A DNA stretch of 64,000 bases. Origin: Enoplolaimus lenunculus. Taxonomy: Eukaryota > Nematoda > Enoplea > Enoplida > Thoracostomopsidae. A model generated the notes under the pieces. It made no database searches and was not told the DNA's origin. It saw only the letters and a program-made list of their open reading frames with translations. The stretch is from positions 62,001 to 126,000 of the forward strand of contig JASANG010003039.1 in NCBI GenBank assembly GCA_030248215.1, in the 5' to 3' direction. Position numbers and translations under genes: made by a program. Shown in pieces: positions 23,269-38,200 of this stretch (position 1 is its first letter; each line of letters begins with the position of its first letter).

Positions 23269-26200
23269 CTAAAATAAAAACAATTATAGAGTTTGCTTTT
23301 CAAATAACATGATCACATGCGGAATTTTTTGTCAAATAAGCAAAATGCAGTCGAAATAGTCTCCAAACACGGGTGTTGTATACAACGGGGACATAACCCT
23401 AGACGCTTTCGAAGAAAAAAGGAAAAAGGTATTTTTGCATGCTTTGGAAATAGTGAACTGTCGTTATAATTACAACAGCATGTACATATACACTGCAATA
23501 AGGGTTCTTCGTTGACTGTTGTATTTTATTCAAGGTTGAAAGTAACAAAATACAACATTGGTCAAGTCTCGTATTTATATCTTGAACACTGTTTCAACTT
23601 TGACACAGCAGCCCATATTCTTAAATGTGTCCAGCGCCTATGAATCAGTTCGTGATTGATAGGTTGTATATTGTTTATATTATTTAGTACATTTCATTAT
23701 TACTCTGGGAAATCTTAGTCTCCGCGACTGTTGTACAGAGTTGAGAAACTTATCCAAGGAAGACACTACTTACATAAAATAATGACACTGAGTCCCGAAA
23801 ACCAGCGCCCAACGTATGCCGTGATCCAAAGAAATGCACCAAACTAAAACGCAACAAAAAACAAATATTCCACGGTGCCGAACGAACTGCAATAACCTCT
23901 TGTACAAAATCCCCAAGATTTAAAGTTAAGGCTTAGACTTAAGCGTAGGTTGAACAAAAGAATAAGGCAACGGCTTAAACTTATGCTTAGGAACAGATAA
24001 GTTATGTTCTAGCTAGTCCTAAGCCTCAGTATTAAATGTGGGGCAAGTGCACAGAGCCAGTGCGATTTTAACTATAACAATTCAAAGAATTATTTTTCGC
24101 CAACTATAGCACTACTATGACACAGTCAGAACCATAAAGGTGTAACTGCATTGAATGCTTAGCGGCATCTTGAGCTAAAGACAACGTCCCTACACAACTA
24201 AAATGATGTGACCAGTTCAAAAGCCATCAAAATCAACAATAATCGAGAAGGAAGCGCTTACTGCGTTGGCGATTTTGTTGAAAGCAATTGAAACCGCGAC
24301 TACCTGGCTTTGAAACTACTTTACAATAGTAGCTATTATGATCGCGGTGATGTAATCGCAAGTGGTTCAAACTACACCTTGCGAGCGACTGCTGCGATCG
24401 TTATTGCTGTTGCCGAGCTATGTAACTTCGTTCACGAAACGAATATTCACAACAGTGTCGAGTCGCATTAGAATATAAACTGCGATTGCTTGTATGTACA
24501 TAGTTATGGCTGGATAACGTTACTTTTTGGCTATTTTAATGTCTTGAACTTGTCTCAGTATGGTACCGTCACGTTCAAGTCATTGAATAAGTAATACCGC
24601 CATCCAAATATATTGGCGTCCATGAGTGTATTTAATATGTAAAGTACTTGCACACCTTCATGCTATCAACCATATCTTCAATGAGCAACAATTGTCTCAA
24701 TTGCAATCCAAGTACATTCAAGTTATGAATCACAATTTCGACGTGTTCATGAATTTTGTCTGTCGGAAGAATCACTGGACGGCGAATAAACGTTCTGGAA
24801 ACAATAGCAAAATTAATAATAATAATAATAATAAAAATAATAATAAAAAATATCAGTAGTAATACCAAAATAAACAATAACTGTCGGTGGCGACGCTATA
24901 CTTTTTAATGAATTATCTAGCACACCGTAGCACTCCACCCCCTCCCGGGAATTCCCCCCGCACCCAAATTCCCCCGGAAAAATAAATATTAAAATAAAAT
25001 ATAACGATACGCGGCGACGATGAAGAACAAAAAAGAAAGTACCCCCCCAAAAACAATACACATATAACCCCCACCGCCTCCCCACACACCAACAATAATC
25101 ACAAACACCCCTCCACAACACATACACCTACTCACGCGCGCCACAAAGCGCAGGTTGGGGCCGACACTGGGACACGCACGGGGGGGCGCGCCCCCCCCCC
25201 CCCTTGTTGTTGTGATAGCTGGGTTGGATCATCATGTTATGCGTGGCCTTGCTCCAGACCGAGAAATTCGGCTACTTTCTTCGGTTGCTTCCATAAGTCG
25301 ATCGGTTGCAGAGTTGTAGGGTTAGAAGGGCACTTGAACACGTGCTGCACATCGTGGGGGCGTGTCTTGCAGCTCGGACACTTGTTTTCGACGGACGAAT
25401 CTATTTTGCACATGTACGAGTTCAGCATCTTGCTATGGCCCGACCGTAGTTGTGCCATTGTGCATCTTGCTTCTCTGCTGAGTTCTTTCTCCGACTTGTC
25501 GATGTCAGGCGGAGGCCTGCAGAGAACTGCATTGGCGGTGTAATTACTCAGCACGCGGTTGACGGTGTCGGTGTGAATCGTTTCAAGTCCCTTCTTGTAG
25601 TTTCGCGGGTCCATAGAAACATCTGCCCCTTCTTGTATTCGTCGGATTGCTCTGTCGTATTTTCTGAACGTGCCCTTCATGTTGCGAGGTGGTAGACGCG
25701 ACTTAGTCAGGTGGTGGCATGGATGAAACTCGCGGCGGCAGCTGAGTAGATACTGTTTCGAGAGCATCTCCGTGTGTGGTTTGACTGGCAGCATTAAAGT
25801 TTCCTGGTGTAGGTGATCGACGTTGGCTATTTGATGACAGCCGGTGGCTACACGCAGAGCTTGGTTTTGGGCGAGTTGCAGAGTTTTCCAATTCCGATCG
25901 CTGATGACCGGTGACCAGACCGGTGCGGCGTAGTTGACGACACTTCTGCCGATTGCTTTGTACGTCTGCATCAACGTTTCTTTTGACTGACCCCAGTTAG
26001 TCCCTGCAAGGGCCTTCAGGACATTTGTACGCTGTTTGACTTTGGTCGCTTGCTTCGTACAATGTGCTGTGAACGTATACATGGTATCATGGGTGACACC
26101 GAGAATTTTGGGAGCCTTCTCCAGCGAAACGACAGTGTTGTTTAGCACTACTTGCGGGTGGCGTTGTGCTTCCTTCGTGCTTGGTGTGAAAAGCGTGACG

Positions 26201-29200
26201 GTCGATTTTTCAGCTGATACAGGTAGGTATCTGTCTTCCAGAAACCGGGTAAGTAGAGGAGAATAGTCATTCAACCTGTCCGTCAGCTCATCGCTGTTAC
26301 TCCCATTCGTGTAAATTGAAATATCGTCGGCGTACATGACCATGTTGACATTCGGAGGCGGTTGAGGTATCGAGTTGAGGTAGAACGTGAATAGCTGCGG
26401 TGACGTAACGGCGCCTTGTGGAACCCCCGTGTGGACGTTGTTAGCTTTTGACAGGATGTTGCGGAAGTTGACTCGAGACTGACGGCCACGTAGGTAGTTG
26501 CTGAACCAACGGACGATGGCTCTGGGCATGGTTGAGCCACAGAGATCCCCTATGAGGGTTTCATGGTCCACCATGTCAAAGGCTTTGGATAGATCGAGTT
26601 GAAGAACCACTGTGCGATCTGGGGGAGCGCGTTGATTGAAGCCATGGCTGATGCTGTGGTTGAGTTCCATTAATGCAGATGTAGTTGAGTGCAGCTTTTT
26701 GAAGCCGTGCTGTTTGGGATCTGATGGCAGATGCTGAACTAGTAATGGAAGGAGCAATCGTTCCAGTATTTTGATTGACGGGCATAATAACGACACTGGC
26801 CGGTATGACTTTGATGACGACGGGTCCTTGCCAGGCTTGAGCAGCGGAAGAATTGTGGACATCTTCCATATGCGTGGGATTGCACACCTTTGAAGCGACA
26901 GGTTGAAAATGCACGTCAGGTAGTTGATACCATGCGGGCCAAGATACTTGAGATGTACTGTTGATATCCCGTCAGGACCGATGGCTTTTGAGGCTTTGGC
27001 CAACCCAATTGCGGCTGCGGTTTGGGCTGCGTTGAACGTTGGTGCATCTTCCAGCGGCATGCGTTTCACTTCTCTGATGAGGGTACGGTAGGACCTTGAA
27101 GACTTGTGTTCCCGTACTTGAGTGAACTGCTTGTTGAAGAGCATTGCGATCTGTTTGGAACAATTTACACTTTTGCCATTGAACACGATTGCTTGCTTGC
27201 CGGTGGTGGAGTCGGCTCCTCTCGTCAGCGATTTAATTGTTTTCCACAACTTGTTGGTTGATGTGTGGCAGTCATATGTGCTTAGGTGTTCACGCCACTT
27301 CGTTTGCTTGTAACTTTTAACGATGCCTCGGATTTCGGTGTTCAGCTCGAAGATTCGCTTAGAGTTCGGTTCCCGTTCTCTGAGGCTGTCCCTTTCTTTG
27401 GCTAGAGCGGCTGCTTCTTGTGGGTAGTTCGGCTTGATCTTAGGTATTCTACCCGTAGGAATATGGTGACCCGAAGCCTTGTTGACAATTCTTCTGAATT
27501 TCTTTTCTGCTTTTAGCAGCGAGGTCGGGGGGCTCAGGGCACTGAACTTCTCTTCTGTTTCCGCACAGAAACCATCCCAATCGGCCTTGTTGAGATTTAG
27601 GTAGGTTTTACGTTCAGACCATACGAAGCCAGAATCTTGAGCAAGGGAGATGATCACAGGCAGGTGATCAGAGCTGAGCTTCTTCTCAACGGACCATTCG
27701 GTGTAGGGCAGCAGGGAAAGCGATGCCAGCGATATGTCCGGTGAGGTAGGTCGGCCATTTACTGGGAGCCTGGTAGGTTGCTTGAGATTCATTACGCCGA
27801 AATTCGAGTTGCCGATAGCGTCAGATAGTAGATTGCCTCTGGTATCTGCAGGGGAGGAGTACCATAGATCGTTATGGGCATTGAAGTCACCAATCACAAC
27901 GGCATCACTGAACTTTAGTAGAGTGTCGAAGTCGGGTCTGAAGTCTGTATCGCAACTGCTTTGCGGCGGTATGTAGGTGTTGATGACAGTGAGTTCCGCA
28001 TTGCAAAGGCTGATCGAGATTCCATCTGTCTCAGTGAAGTTATCGTTGACGTTGACGTTGATCAGCGTGTGGGGTACCGAATCATGGGCAATGAAGGCTA
28101 GACCTCCTCCAGCGTCTCTGGTGCGATCTTTCCGAAGGAGCGAGTAGTTTGCTGGGCACTTCAGCTTCGATTTGTCGGACAACTTAGTTTCTTGCAGGGC
28201 GGCGACCACAACTTCGTTCGCCTCCATGTAGGCCACGATTTCATCGATCTTGCTTTGAAGCCCGTTACAGTTAAATTGCAAGATTTTCAGCCATGAGCCG
28301 GAGGTCGAGGTGGCCGGGGCATTGGTTTTGGACGGCTGTTGTTGATGCGGAGGACCTTGCGGAGCGCGCGGTGGCAGGGGTCCATTTGGCTGTGGCTGAC
28401 GAAGAAGCACGCATGCAGGGCAGATCGGGATTTGGCTGGTCTGGGTCTCGGTCTCGCTTTTTGTCAGTCTCGGTGGTTTGCAAACCGAGGCCAAAGAGGT
28501 GAAAAAGAGATAAGCAATCACAAAAGTTTTCCTTGCATCGCAAATTTGGCCCGGAAGTACTTGCGCGTTTCGCCTACCAACACAGCCTGCGAACGACCGT
28601 GAAGCACCGATACCTGGTTATACAGCGATTTGAGAAACAGAATGACTCCTCCGGTTACCCAAAATTCTATTTTTTGAAAGTAAGCACAAAACACTTTGAT
28701 TTTATTGTGACAAAACACAAATAGTTGCATTTTCGCGTTTAAAGCATTATTATGGCATCGTGTAAAAAATGGGTCATCCTCATTTACAACGTCTACATTA
28801 TCTTAAAAAAGTCTCACTCTCCAGTCCAGTCTATTTGGTTTGCCCGGAATCAAAAACAACACTATGGCTTTGAGTTAGGGTTGTACTGAGGGTGTTTTGA
28901 GACAGGAAGGTTTGTCCCGAGCCGTTTTGAAGGGTATAGGGACAGTAGCGTGAAAAATAAAGTAAACAAACAATAATGTTTGGCGGCGATTTATTTGTTT
29001 AATTGTATGAAACCGCAATTCAGAGCCGATAAAATTATTCAAAACCTTTGTTACAAAAATCTTATTTTTATTTTCAGTAACGGTTAAAAATTGACCGAGA
29101 CCGAGACCAAAAGTCTCGGTCTCGGTAGGTTAAGTCTCGGTCTCCCTTTTTTGACCGAGACCGCCCATCCCAGGTAACGCAGTGGTAAGGCACCCGTCTC

Positions 29201-32200
29201 AAAATCCGTAGGTCGTCTGTTCAAATCGCGTGGGTACTTGACACAAACAGGTTGACAGACAGGCAATGAACGACAAAAATCACGATTACAAACATATGTA
29301 AAACAGAGCAGACGAACAAACCTGAAGGGATTGACGTCAGGAGTACGTTGAATTGCAGCCAAAACGGTTCGATAGATTCTATAACTGATTGTTGTTAAAA
29401 GTATCAACAGTCCAATATACGCCAGCAGTGTAACAAGTGTCATGATTTGTAGTAGAAATGCGACAAAGAGCGTTGATCCAAAAACAATCGTCGTTCGTTT
29501 CGGATCTTTCCAGTAAATCAAATCACTGACTGAAACAAACAAACAAACAAAATAAATAAACGAACAAACAAACAAACACAAAAGAGAACGTTTTTCCGTT
29601 TAGGGAGGCCAAGAAGTCAATATTTGAATGACACTACTTGTTCAGTTTAGTTTCAAATGGAAAAACATAAAAACATTGATGATTGGTTAATAATTAATTG
29701 TATCCATTTAGCGCCAAAAACACTGGTGCAAGTAGCATTCTGCTTTTGCAATTTCTTACACTCACACGCTCACAGTAAAGGATTGATTGTGTCAGTGTGA
29801 TTTAGAACTCACAACCCTATGCTACAATCTCTTACAATAGAACGATTTCCGGTGTTCAAACAATACACAATAGGGTTTAAGCAGCTTAAGATTACGTAAT
29901 TCGACTAGCCACGCCCACGACACGTCATCATTTACCGTAAAAACGTTGTTCTAACGTAGTAATAACTTATTACAACAATATTAATACGAGGTAATTAGCA
30001 AAACCTGTGCCAAATCAAAGGAAACCATTTTTCCAAAAGGTTGTAGCCAGAGAAATTCCAACAGGGACTCAATTAAATGTTAACAAATTTTGGCCACGTG
30101 AACAAACAGGGGCCAGAAAGCTCAGGTGCCTATGGAAAAGTATCTCCCCCGACAAAGCTAAGTTCCGCATATGAGTCATCATAGTATACCATTCCTGATT
30201 TTTAGCCTGCCTCTACAAGATATTAAGCTAGTTAGTTACAGGACTGCCACATAATTTCGCGATTTAAAATGAAGTTACTCCTGTACCTGTTTCATTTGGA
30301 AAGGATAAACATTGATCTGACACAGTATTTCAGCTAGTGAAGTAGGCACTGTTTTATTGAATAATAGTTGACGATGTGCAAATTTTATTCTAAAAGCCAA
30401 CATTTTAGTCGTTTTCGCAATGAAAACAATACAAAAATAACATTAAAACAAAAGTACAACGACATCCGCCTTTAATATTTGAATGTGTTGAACGCAATAT
30501 TCACGGAACTCCAAACAGATACACCCGTGTAAATATAAACAAATTACTCGCCGATTTAGGATTTAGCCAAAAATGCAGAACGCAAACTGACCAAGGATCA
30601 CTTCTCACAGGAGCTTAACCAAAAGAGAAGCAAGCCTATGAATGCGTAATAACAAATAATTTAGGAAAAAAATGTCAATAAATGCATATTAGCAAAGATC
30701 AATTTAAGCGAGATTCCAACCCGTGAACAGAATGCTAAGCCGTTTTTCAGCATAACTCGTTAACCTATTGCTGCATTGCTTAAACTGTCACTTCAGTCAT
30801 TTTGTTTGACAAATTTGTATCAAAACAATATTTAAACTTAAAAAATTCTTTAAAAATGGCAGTTCAACTAAACGCAAACAAATTAGCATAAACTAAATTT
30901 ACTCATTGAAAGGTAAAGCTCGTCAACAAAGAAACGCCGGCTAGCACTTTTCCATCCAAGTGCTAAATACCCAACAGGCACTAATGCGAACAAAATACGT
31001 ACCACAGTGATAACGGACTGGCAGCAATTTTTGTAATTAGAACTCGTTTTGAAAATACAGTGGTATTAGTAAAAATATCAATTATTGTTCTAAAAGTAAA
31101 AATAGAAAAAACAATAACACAAAACTTACTATTCGGGTCAATCGCGGTACAGATGGGTTTGCGGCCATGGATGAGAACACCTAAAATAATACAAATCAAA
31201 ACGACAGCTTAGTTGAATAACAAACCGAACACAACTAACAACAAAAAATTATTCGCAATCTGAAATGCGGGTTGTGTGTTACATTTATCGCCAGCTGGTG
31301 ATAGCATAACACAGCCTGAGTTATTTTCCAATTTCTAAAAAACAGTTCTATAAAGTTTTTGATAATTTTAATCAATTTTCTTACATCTAACATACATATT
31401 ACGTCGAAACTACATAATCTCGGCTGCCGGGAATTTTTCTAACTTTACAAGTAAAATCTGCGGGGCTTAACGACAAAAAGAAACAAGAATATCAGAACTC
31501 ACGAACAAAAAATGGAAGCGCAAAATCAACACAATGAACCACACATTTGGGACAAAAATTACTCTTAAACCAGGTAGTAAACTGAACTGCAGCTAAAGAC
31601 GATTGCATTAACATCTAAAACACATAAATTCACCAACCAGTGTACAGAGTGCGGACATTCGGACCTGGCAACTATTTAGTTTCATCATTTCAAGTTTTAC
31701 TTGAAGGTTTTGAACGGTAGCAGGCCACTTATTAAAGCATATTTTAGATGCGAGTGGCGGATATGAACACCCTTAGATTAAAACAATTTATTCGGAAAAA
31801 CTCGATCACTGTACTGTCTGCTGAGCACCAAATGTTTGCACCGCACACATTATCACAGTGTTTTAATTCAAACGCCAAATGGTGCAATATCGGCTATGCA
31901 TGACCGGTGCAACCGACGGAAACAACTGAAATTTACACGTCATATTTGCATGCGACGCTGTAAGACTACGTCAAAAATTATGGCAAGTTTTTAAAAACAT
32001 TCGAGTCAACGTCAGGGACCCCGCTCAGCGCAACCGGTTACCAAAATCGAACCAGCTGCGAACTTGGCAAGGCGTTAGTGGGTGATACCTAGCGCATCCA
32101 AAGCAGCTTCACACAATTAAGACAACTGCAAACACGATACACCAGAAAGCAAAAACCAACAACTCCATGTCACGAGATCCTACTACACATATTAACAAAT

Positions 32201-35200
32201 AATAATTAATAACGAGCAGCTGTAGTTGTTTCTCCAGCCAGCTAATATAACTACAGCGGTAATGGTCGAGCGCTAATTAAGCAGAGTCGGTGTTTTCGAT
32301 ACTTCATTGGGTATCAAGCAACGGGTTTCTAAGAGTTTTGACTGATAACTACTGCATCGTTGTCCATAACATGCGCTGCAACCACTACACAGTGTGACAG
32401 TGATTTGTAACCGTTGAAGCATAACTTCGGGTAATTTCACACCCTGGCAACATATATTCTTATCAGCCCAAGGCCCATATCAATAAAACTGTGTCATTCT
32501 TATTTCAACGCTATGTCGTGTTAACACAGCGTTGTGTTGTACAGGTCTCAGTGACACTGAGTTGGTTAAAACATATTGCAAACAATTGGACCTCACAAAA
32601 ACTGTGCACAACCACGACTGCTCTTAGTACAACGAAGAAGTAATAGATTAATAAGCATTAATATACCTCCAGGCGCTGTAATCGACAGCTTGTGCAAATA
32701 CGAAGGCGGCGGACCCAGATCCAGCACCGGCGGTTCGTAAACAACAATTTCTCCACTCGGTTTTGTGAAGTGTTCTTCGGGAGAATCTTCGCGTGGTTTT
32801 GGAGGCGTCGGAGGCCGGACTTCGTTTGTCAGCGGCAACGATGAGGACTGAAACCACAACCGTAACACACCAGGTTGGACACTTTAAGTAAAAAGTTACA
32901 CTATTTTGATCAGTAACTACTATCATTAAGTGCTAATACGTACACTATGCATTCCCTGGTACCGACATCCCGGCGAAGTGGAAGGGGATGGAAGTGGGGA
33001 AAAATCTAGAGCGGAGATATAATATCTTCCAACAAAATTACTGTTTTATAGGAAAATCCTATTTAACCATCCCTGATCGCTTGTATATCACATACAGCTC
33101 TCATAAACTCACCTGGATGAGGTCGGTTTCTTCAGATCCAGATAATTCTTGCACAATGACGTCATTGGCTTGCGTTGCTTCTACTCCAGTAATATGTTTA
33201 TGATGACGTGTTGTAGTCTGAGTTTTCAGTTGCACAATTTTGTCTGACAATACAACGTTGTCTTCTTGTTCATCGCGAAGTTCAGCAATTAATGCAGCTT
33301 CAATATTATAATGAATGGATGGACGCTCGTGGGAGGAAATCTGAACCGTCGTATTTTGTAGTCCAGTTGGATGACTTTCTAAGCCAGCAGCAATATGCTG
33401 GACTTCTTTATCTACAGGATAACTGCAAAAAGACAAAAACTGCTGAGCCACAGTCATTTTTGGTATGTGCTAATACTTCCAAATGCGTACACAGCACCTT
33501 TTACCAATTGGTGAAGATAAAGTGTTACAAATTTTGAATCTAATTACTAACTGATAAAAGGTGATACTCACAGCTGCGAATACGCTTTCTGGTCTGATCC
33601 TATTCGTATTACCAATAGTCAACGATGCTTGCCGGCGTCACGCATAACACTGGTGATTTAAGAATATAAAAGGAAAACACGCGCGCTGAGTACATTCTTT
33701 TCTACACAGAACGTACCCAGTTACACAGTTTTCTCAAAGTGGACTACATACGTTTTTTGTAGTTGTTGCTGAACAGCATCCAAATCGGGTCCAAGAAGAT
33801 AGTCATCTTCCGGCTGAATCGTTTGATCGAAAAAGCTGCCAGGCGGTGGATCAGATGGAACCGTATTGACACTAACAACGCCTTCTTCCGCACTGCCATG
33901 ATTAGCATTGGCACCAGCAAGTACATCAAACGCCGGACTAATCTCAGTCAAATGTTCATGTGCCATACGACTTGTCGCCAGAAACTCACCCAGAACTGAG
34001 CCTCCGGCTGGAGGAACACCAGCAGCGGGTATTTCAGGCGCTGGTGGAACTGGAACTGGCTCATTCGGTAGCACAGTTAACTGAAATTTGTTTGCAAAAA
34101 CCATAAAGCTGCTATTCAAATGTACAAGTTGTCAAAATGAGAACTTGCGGCTGCAACTTTTCATGTCTAAGTGGCAGTTTAAGTATTCGCAAAGAGTCAT
34201 TCCCAGCCGACATCAGGGCAGGTAGTACTAACCCGTAAATTGAACTTGTCAGGCTGTTCTTAGGTGACTTAATTTTGTAAATAACTGTATTCGCAGTTGC
34301 AAGTTCTCGAATGAATATTCGAACAAAACTACACAACAGGCACTAGTTTCGAGCTGGAGAAAACATGCACGCAGAAGAAACCTTTTACCTTAAGTTACAC
34401 GTTCAAAACGCTTTCAAATCATCCAATTTCAATTTAATGCCGCCCAAATGTAAAACTAATCAGGTTAGCCTCGCTATAGAATGCAGTGCCCATGTTACTT
34501 TAAAGGGGGTCCAGGTTTCTGGTGAGTGTATAAAAGAGAAGGTTTAGATTCTAAATTAATTTTTTTGCTTAGGCTAAGGTTTAGGCTTAGGCTTAGGAAA
34601 ACGCTTAATCTACTGTTAAGCCCCTTAAAAGTAACGTTGGTCAAATCCAGAATCTCAATGTTTTATTTAACCCATAAAGTCCTCCGCAGTAAGCCTTCAT
34701 ATTGGCCAATCACAACACAGGCGCAATAAACTCGCGAGAACTACAACTGATATTACGTGCAAAAAAACTTGAGTACATTTGGAGAGGATTACTCGCAGCG
34801 GCAAGTGTGCACTTCCAGGCTATTATTCATTCATTGATCCAAACTTACCGGTGCTCTCAGAGGTCTTTCCATTGACGATGCCAAAGTCAGAGGCGATTCA
34901 TAAGAGTAACCGTCTTCCAGTCGAACTATGTTACATTCAGTATCATTTTGCTCCTGTTCTGCGACGGAAGGACTACTACTGGCCACAACAACAGGAGCTG
35001 AGACTCCACTAAAAAAGCTCAACACAGTTGCCTGTGCTGTCTCGTGTTGGTTATCATCCAATTGTATCGAGTGTTCTAAACCCATTAATGATGGTGGACT
35101 GGGAACAACGGCTTCCGCTGTCTGTTCCTGTTGTGGATGACTTGATGGCTTCGTGTATGTCAAAAATGCATTTGCAACCATACAAATTGGTTCAACAAGA

Positions 35201-38200
35201 CTGTCACTAGTGTCATTCGACTGTATTTCACTGAACAAACAAATCAAGACACAAAATCACAAAAATGACATGAAACCAAGATGTAGTAGCCAGCATTTCA
35301 TTTCCGAAGGACATAACTTGATGTAACGCAAAATTTTTTGACCTCCGGAATCCACAATTTCCAAACACCGTTAAGTGTTTGTCTTTGTTTCACGAGAATG
35401 TTTCCTTATATAAATACTTTCCAGCATAGCGCAGTCAAATTTTGTCAAGCATCCACAAACCCTTAAAGTTTTCTTCCATATTACATCTTTAACTTAGCGC
35501 TTAGTGAATAATTAAACATTACAAAATCACTGCATAAGTAAATATGTAAAAATTAATCGCACTCAATTATTAATTTAACATTGAAAGCGAAGCTTCAATT
35601 CTGGCAACAAACTAATTTCGGTTCCAGTTTCAAAAGTAAAGACGAACACTGTTTCACTTTCAAGCTCTATTAAAATGGTGTTCCTATCTCATCACGTACT
35701 TTACATTTTTCGACGGACCAGTGATTGCCTCTTCTCGTTGTTTGGCTGCTGGCACACCAGACTTATCTGAGTCGGTTTGCAACTGCTTATTGCCTTTATA
35801 ATAAACTGGATCATATGCGTGACGATCATGTCCTGGCGGTGTCGTTTCAACGCCTGGCGACGATTTTGTTTGTCGGCAACTAACCTGTGTTTCCAACGCG
35901 TCTTTAACTTCCGAAAAAACTTTCTAAAAGTTGAAAATTCAGCAACGTAAATTATTCTAACTAATTTTTAATCGTTGAGGGAGCGCAGGCGGGTCCAGCT
36001 TTGATAATTTCAAGCCGTTTTCAAAAGATGGCTAAAAATTATATCGGCATCGGCAAAAATTTTGGTATCGGTAGGTACATCACTGCTTAAAAAGAGACTA
36101 ATTTTTATACAGCTATTTAGCATGGGAAAGCTCAACCGCGTGCCCCTTCCGCGAGCGTCAACGATTTTGAAGTCTAAATTGAATATCTATACTACAAATA
36201 TTCTGATAATACTGCTATAATGACCATGTGATAAACATATTTATTGTCTACAATACAGACTACACTTGTACCGTTTGTTCGACTTCTTGTTTCATCAGAT
36301 GCCTTCGATCATTTGCTAATTTCAACAAAATCTGAAACCCAAAACGAAGTAATTTCAATAACAAAACATTCAAAACAAAAACTGCATCCTCATGCGCGTG
36401 AAATACTTATCTCTAGTTAGTAAATTTGTTTTCATAGAAACTAACTGCGGCAACTGCGTTTCCCAAAACCTACAAACTACAGTCACGAACAGAATTAAGC
36501 GCAACCGCGGTCGCGACCCAAACGCGGTTCGAATCGCGATCGCTCGCAGACGCAATCGCGATCGCTCACAACCGCAATTTACGTGGACGCAAAAACCGCG
36601 ATTGCGATCGCAGGTTCGCGGTTACAGACGCGTTACACTCGCGGTTACAGACCCGGATACACTCGCGGTTACATACGCGGTCGATTCAAACCGCGACTGC
36701 GGCCGCGGTTCAAATCGCGACTGCGACCGCAGTTCGAACCGCGACTGCGAACGCAATTAAAATCGCGTCTACGATCGCGACTGCGATCGGGGTTCAAACA
36801 GCGACTGCGAACGCAATTAAAATCGCGTCTCAAACCGCGTTTGCGACGCGATCGCTGAAACACTCAGACGCGGCTGCAAAACCGCAACCGCAGTGGACGC
36901 AATCGCAGTTTCTGCGCGCTTAATTCTGTCCGTGACTGTAATTGATCGAATCATTTGAGAAAAATCTGCTAAGTTGCAAAACACATTTTCTAGTACGAAA
37001 ATTATCATACCTATTACCAACTGGTGACAAATGCTGCAGATATTTGAAAATATGGTCACAAATCTGTGAAATGAGGGGTTCACGTTATAAACAATCTGAA
37101 TAGCGGGTATAGCGACAAAATATGAACATCACATGACATTGTTTAACAAATCCTTGATTTCTAGTAATCATCGTATACAAATAGCCATACGTTACATGAT
37201 ACCACTCGAGCTTTAGTGTAGACAAAATTGTAGCCGCTATTGTAATAGGGGTAAAACGTGTTCCAAATTGCCCCATGAACCACACACCATATCACCGAAA
37301 AACCTTCAACATTGTAGTTTCTGTTATAACAAAAGTAAACTTTAACTGCAGTCAGTCACTTATAAAATACAGTTATAAGCCATTTCACAGTAAAATTACC
37401 GCAAACGTATGTTCCCACCGAGCTATTATAATTTAAGTTCATACATCTTACAGCATCATAAGGAGCTACTATAGTTTAAGTATATTCATCTTACAGCATC
37501 ATAAGATAACGAATCAAAACAACATAAATCATACATGAGAAATGTCACCGAACGCGGCTTCAACCACAGAACAGGCAATTAGTTCTTCTGTACGAGAAAC
37601 CTAAAACATAATTTATATAATTTGGCAATAGCTATGCCCAGTCAAGAGCGGCAACAACTCTTCGAACTGAGTAAAAATTGATGGTTGGGATACACCGAAA
37701 TAGTGGATTCCGTACCACCCTGGTATAGTCATGGACGAACACAATCAGTGCAATCGCGATTACGCTCCAAAAGTGACACCAACTGCAACAGTTGCTCGTT
37801 AATTGAACAACACACACCGTGGTGTAACCGCAATTTGAATAGTTGGCGATTATTGCAATCATAATCTTGACAGCATAAAATTGCAGTTATGTAAACACGA
37901 TTACGCTACAACTGACTCGTTAGTTTAGAAAAATTCAATAGCTTTATAAATTTCACCAAAAAGTTTAAAAAATTACGATGCATGAGCCATTTTTCTTAAA
38001 AATTGTGAAAGACCGGTGAATATATGCACGCCTCAATTGTGTTGGCAGAAAACTAACACATTTTCGAAACTTTTGTATGTCAGTATCGGTTTTTCGTTTC
38101 AATTTCCGTCTCTATTATTTTGAACACTATCCATTTTCGTTTCCGTTATTTTTACTATTCGTTTACAACTTGGTAATTCGCTTTCAAAGTAACTATTAAT

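Noticed and set aside
34560-34610. Telomere repeat (TTAGGC)n
   Set aside because: Only a few imperfect words, inside a dispersed repeat family found elsewhere in the window.
36392-36858. Arg/Asp-rich open frames
   Set aside because: They run across the CG-rich palindromic core of a MITE and have no protein-like composition.
37020-37066. Possible extra reticulon exon (TTTCACAG acceptor, G|GTAATAGG donor)
   Set aside because: It would end in phase 1 while the next exon needs phase 0, and the join would create a stop; no frame-compatible donor was found.
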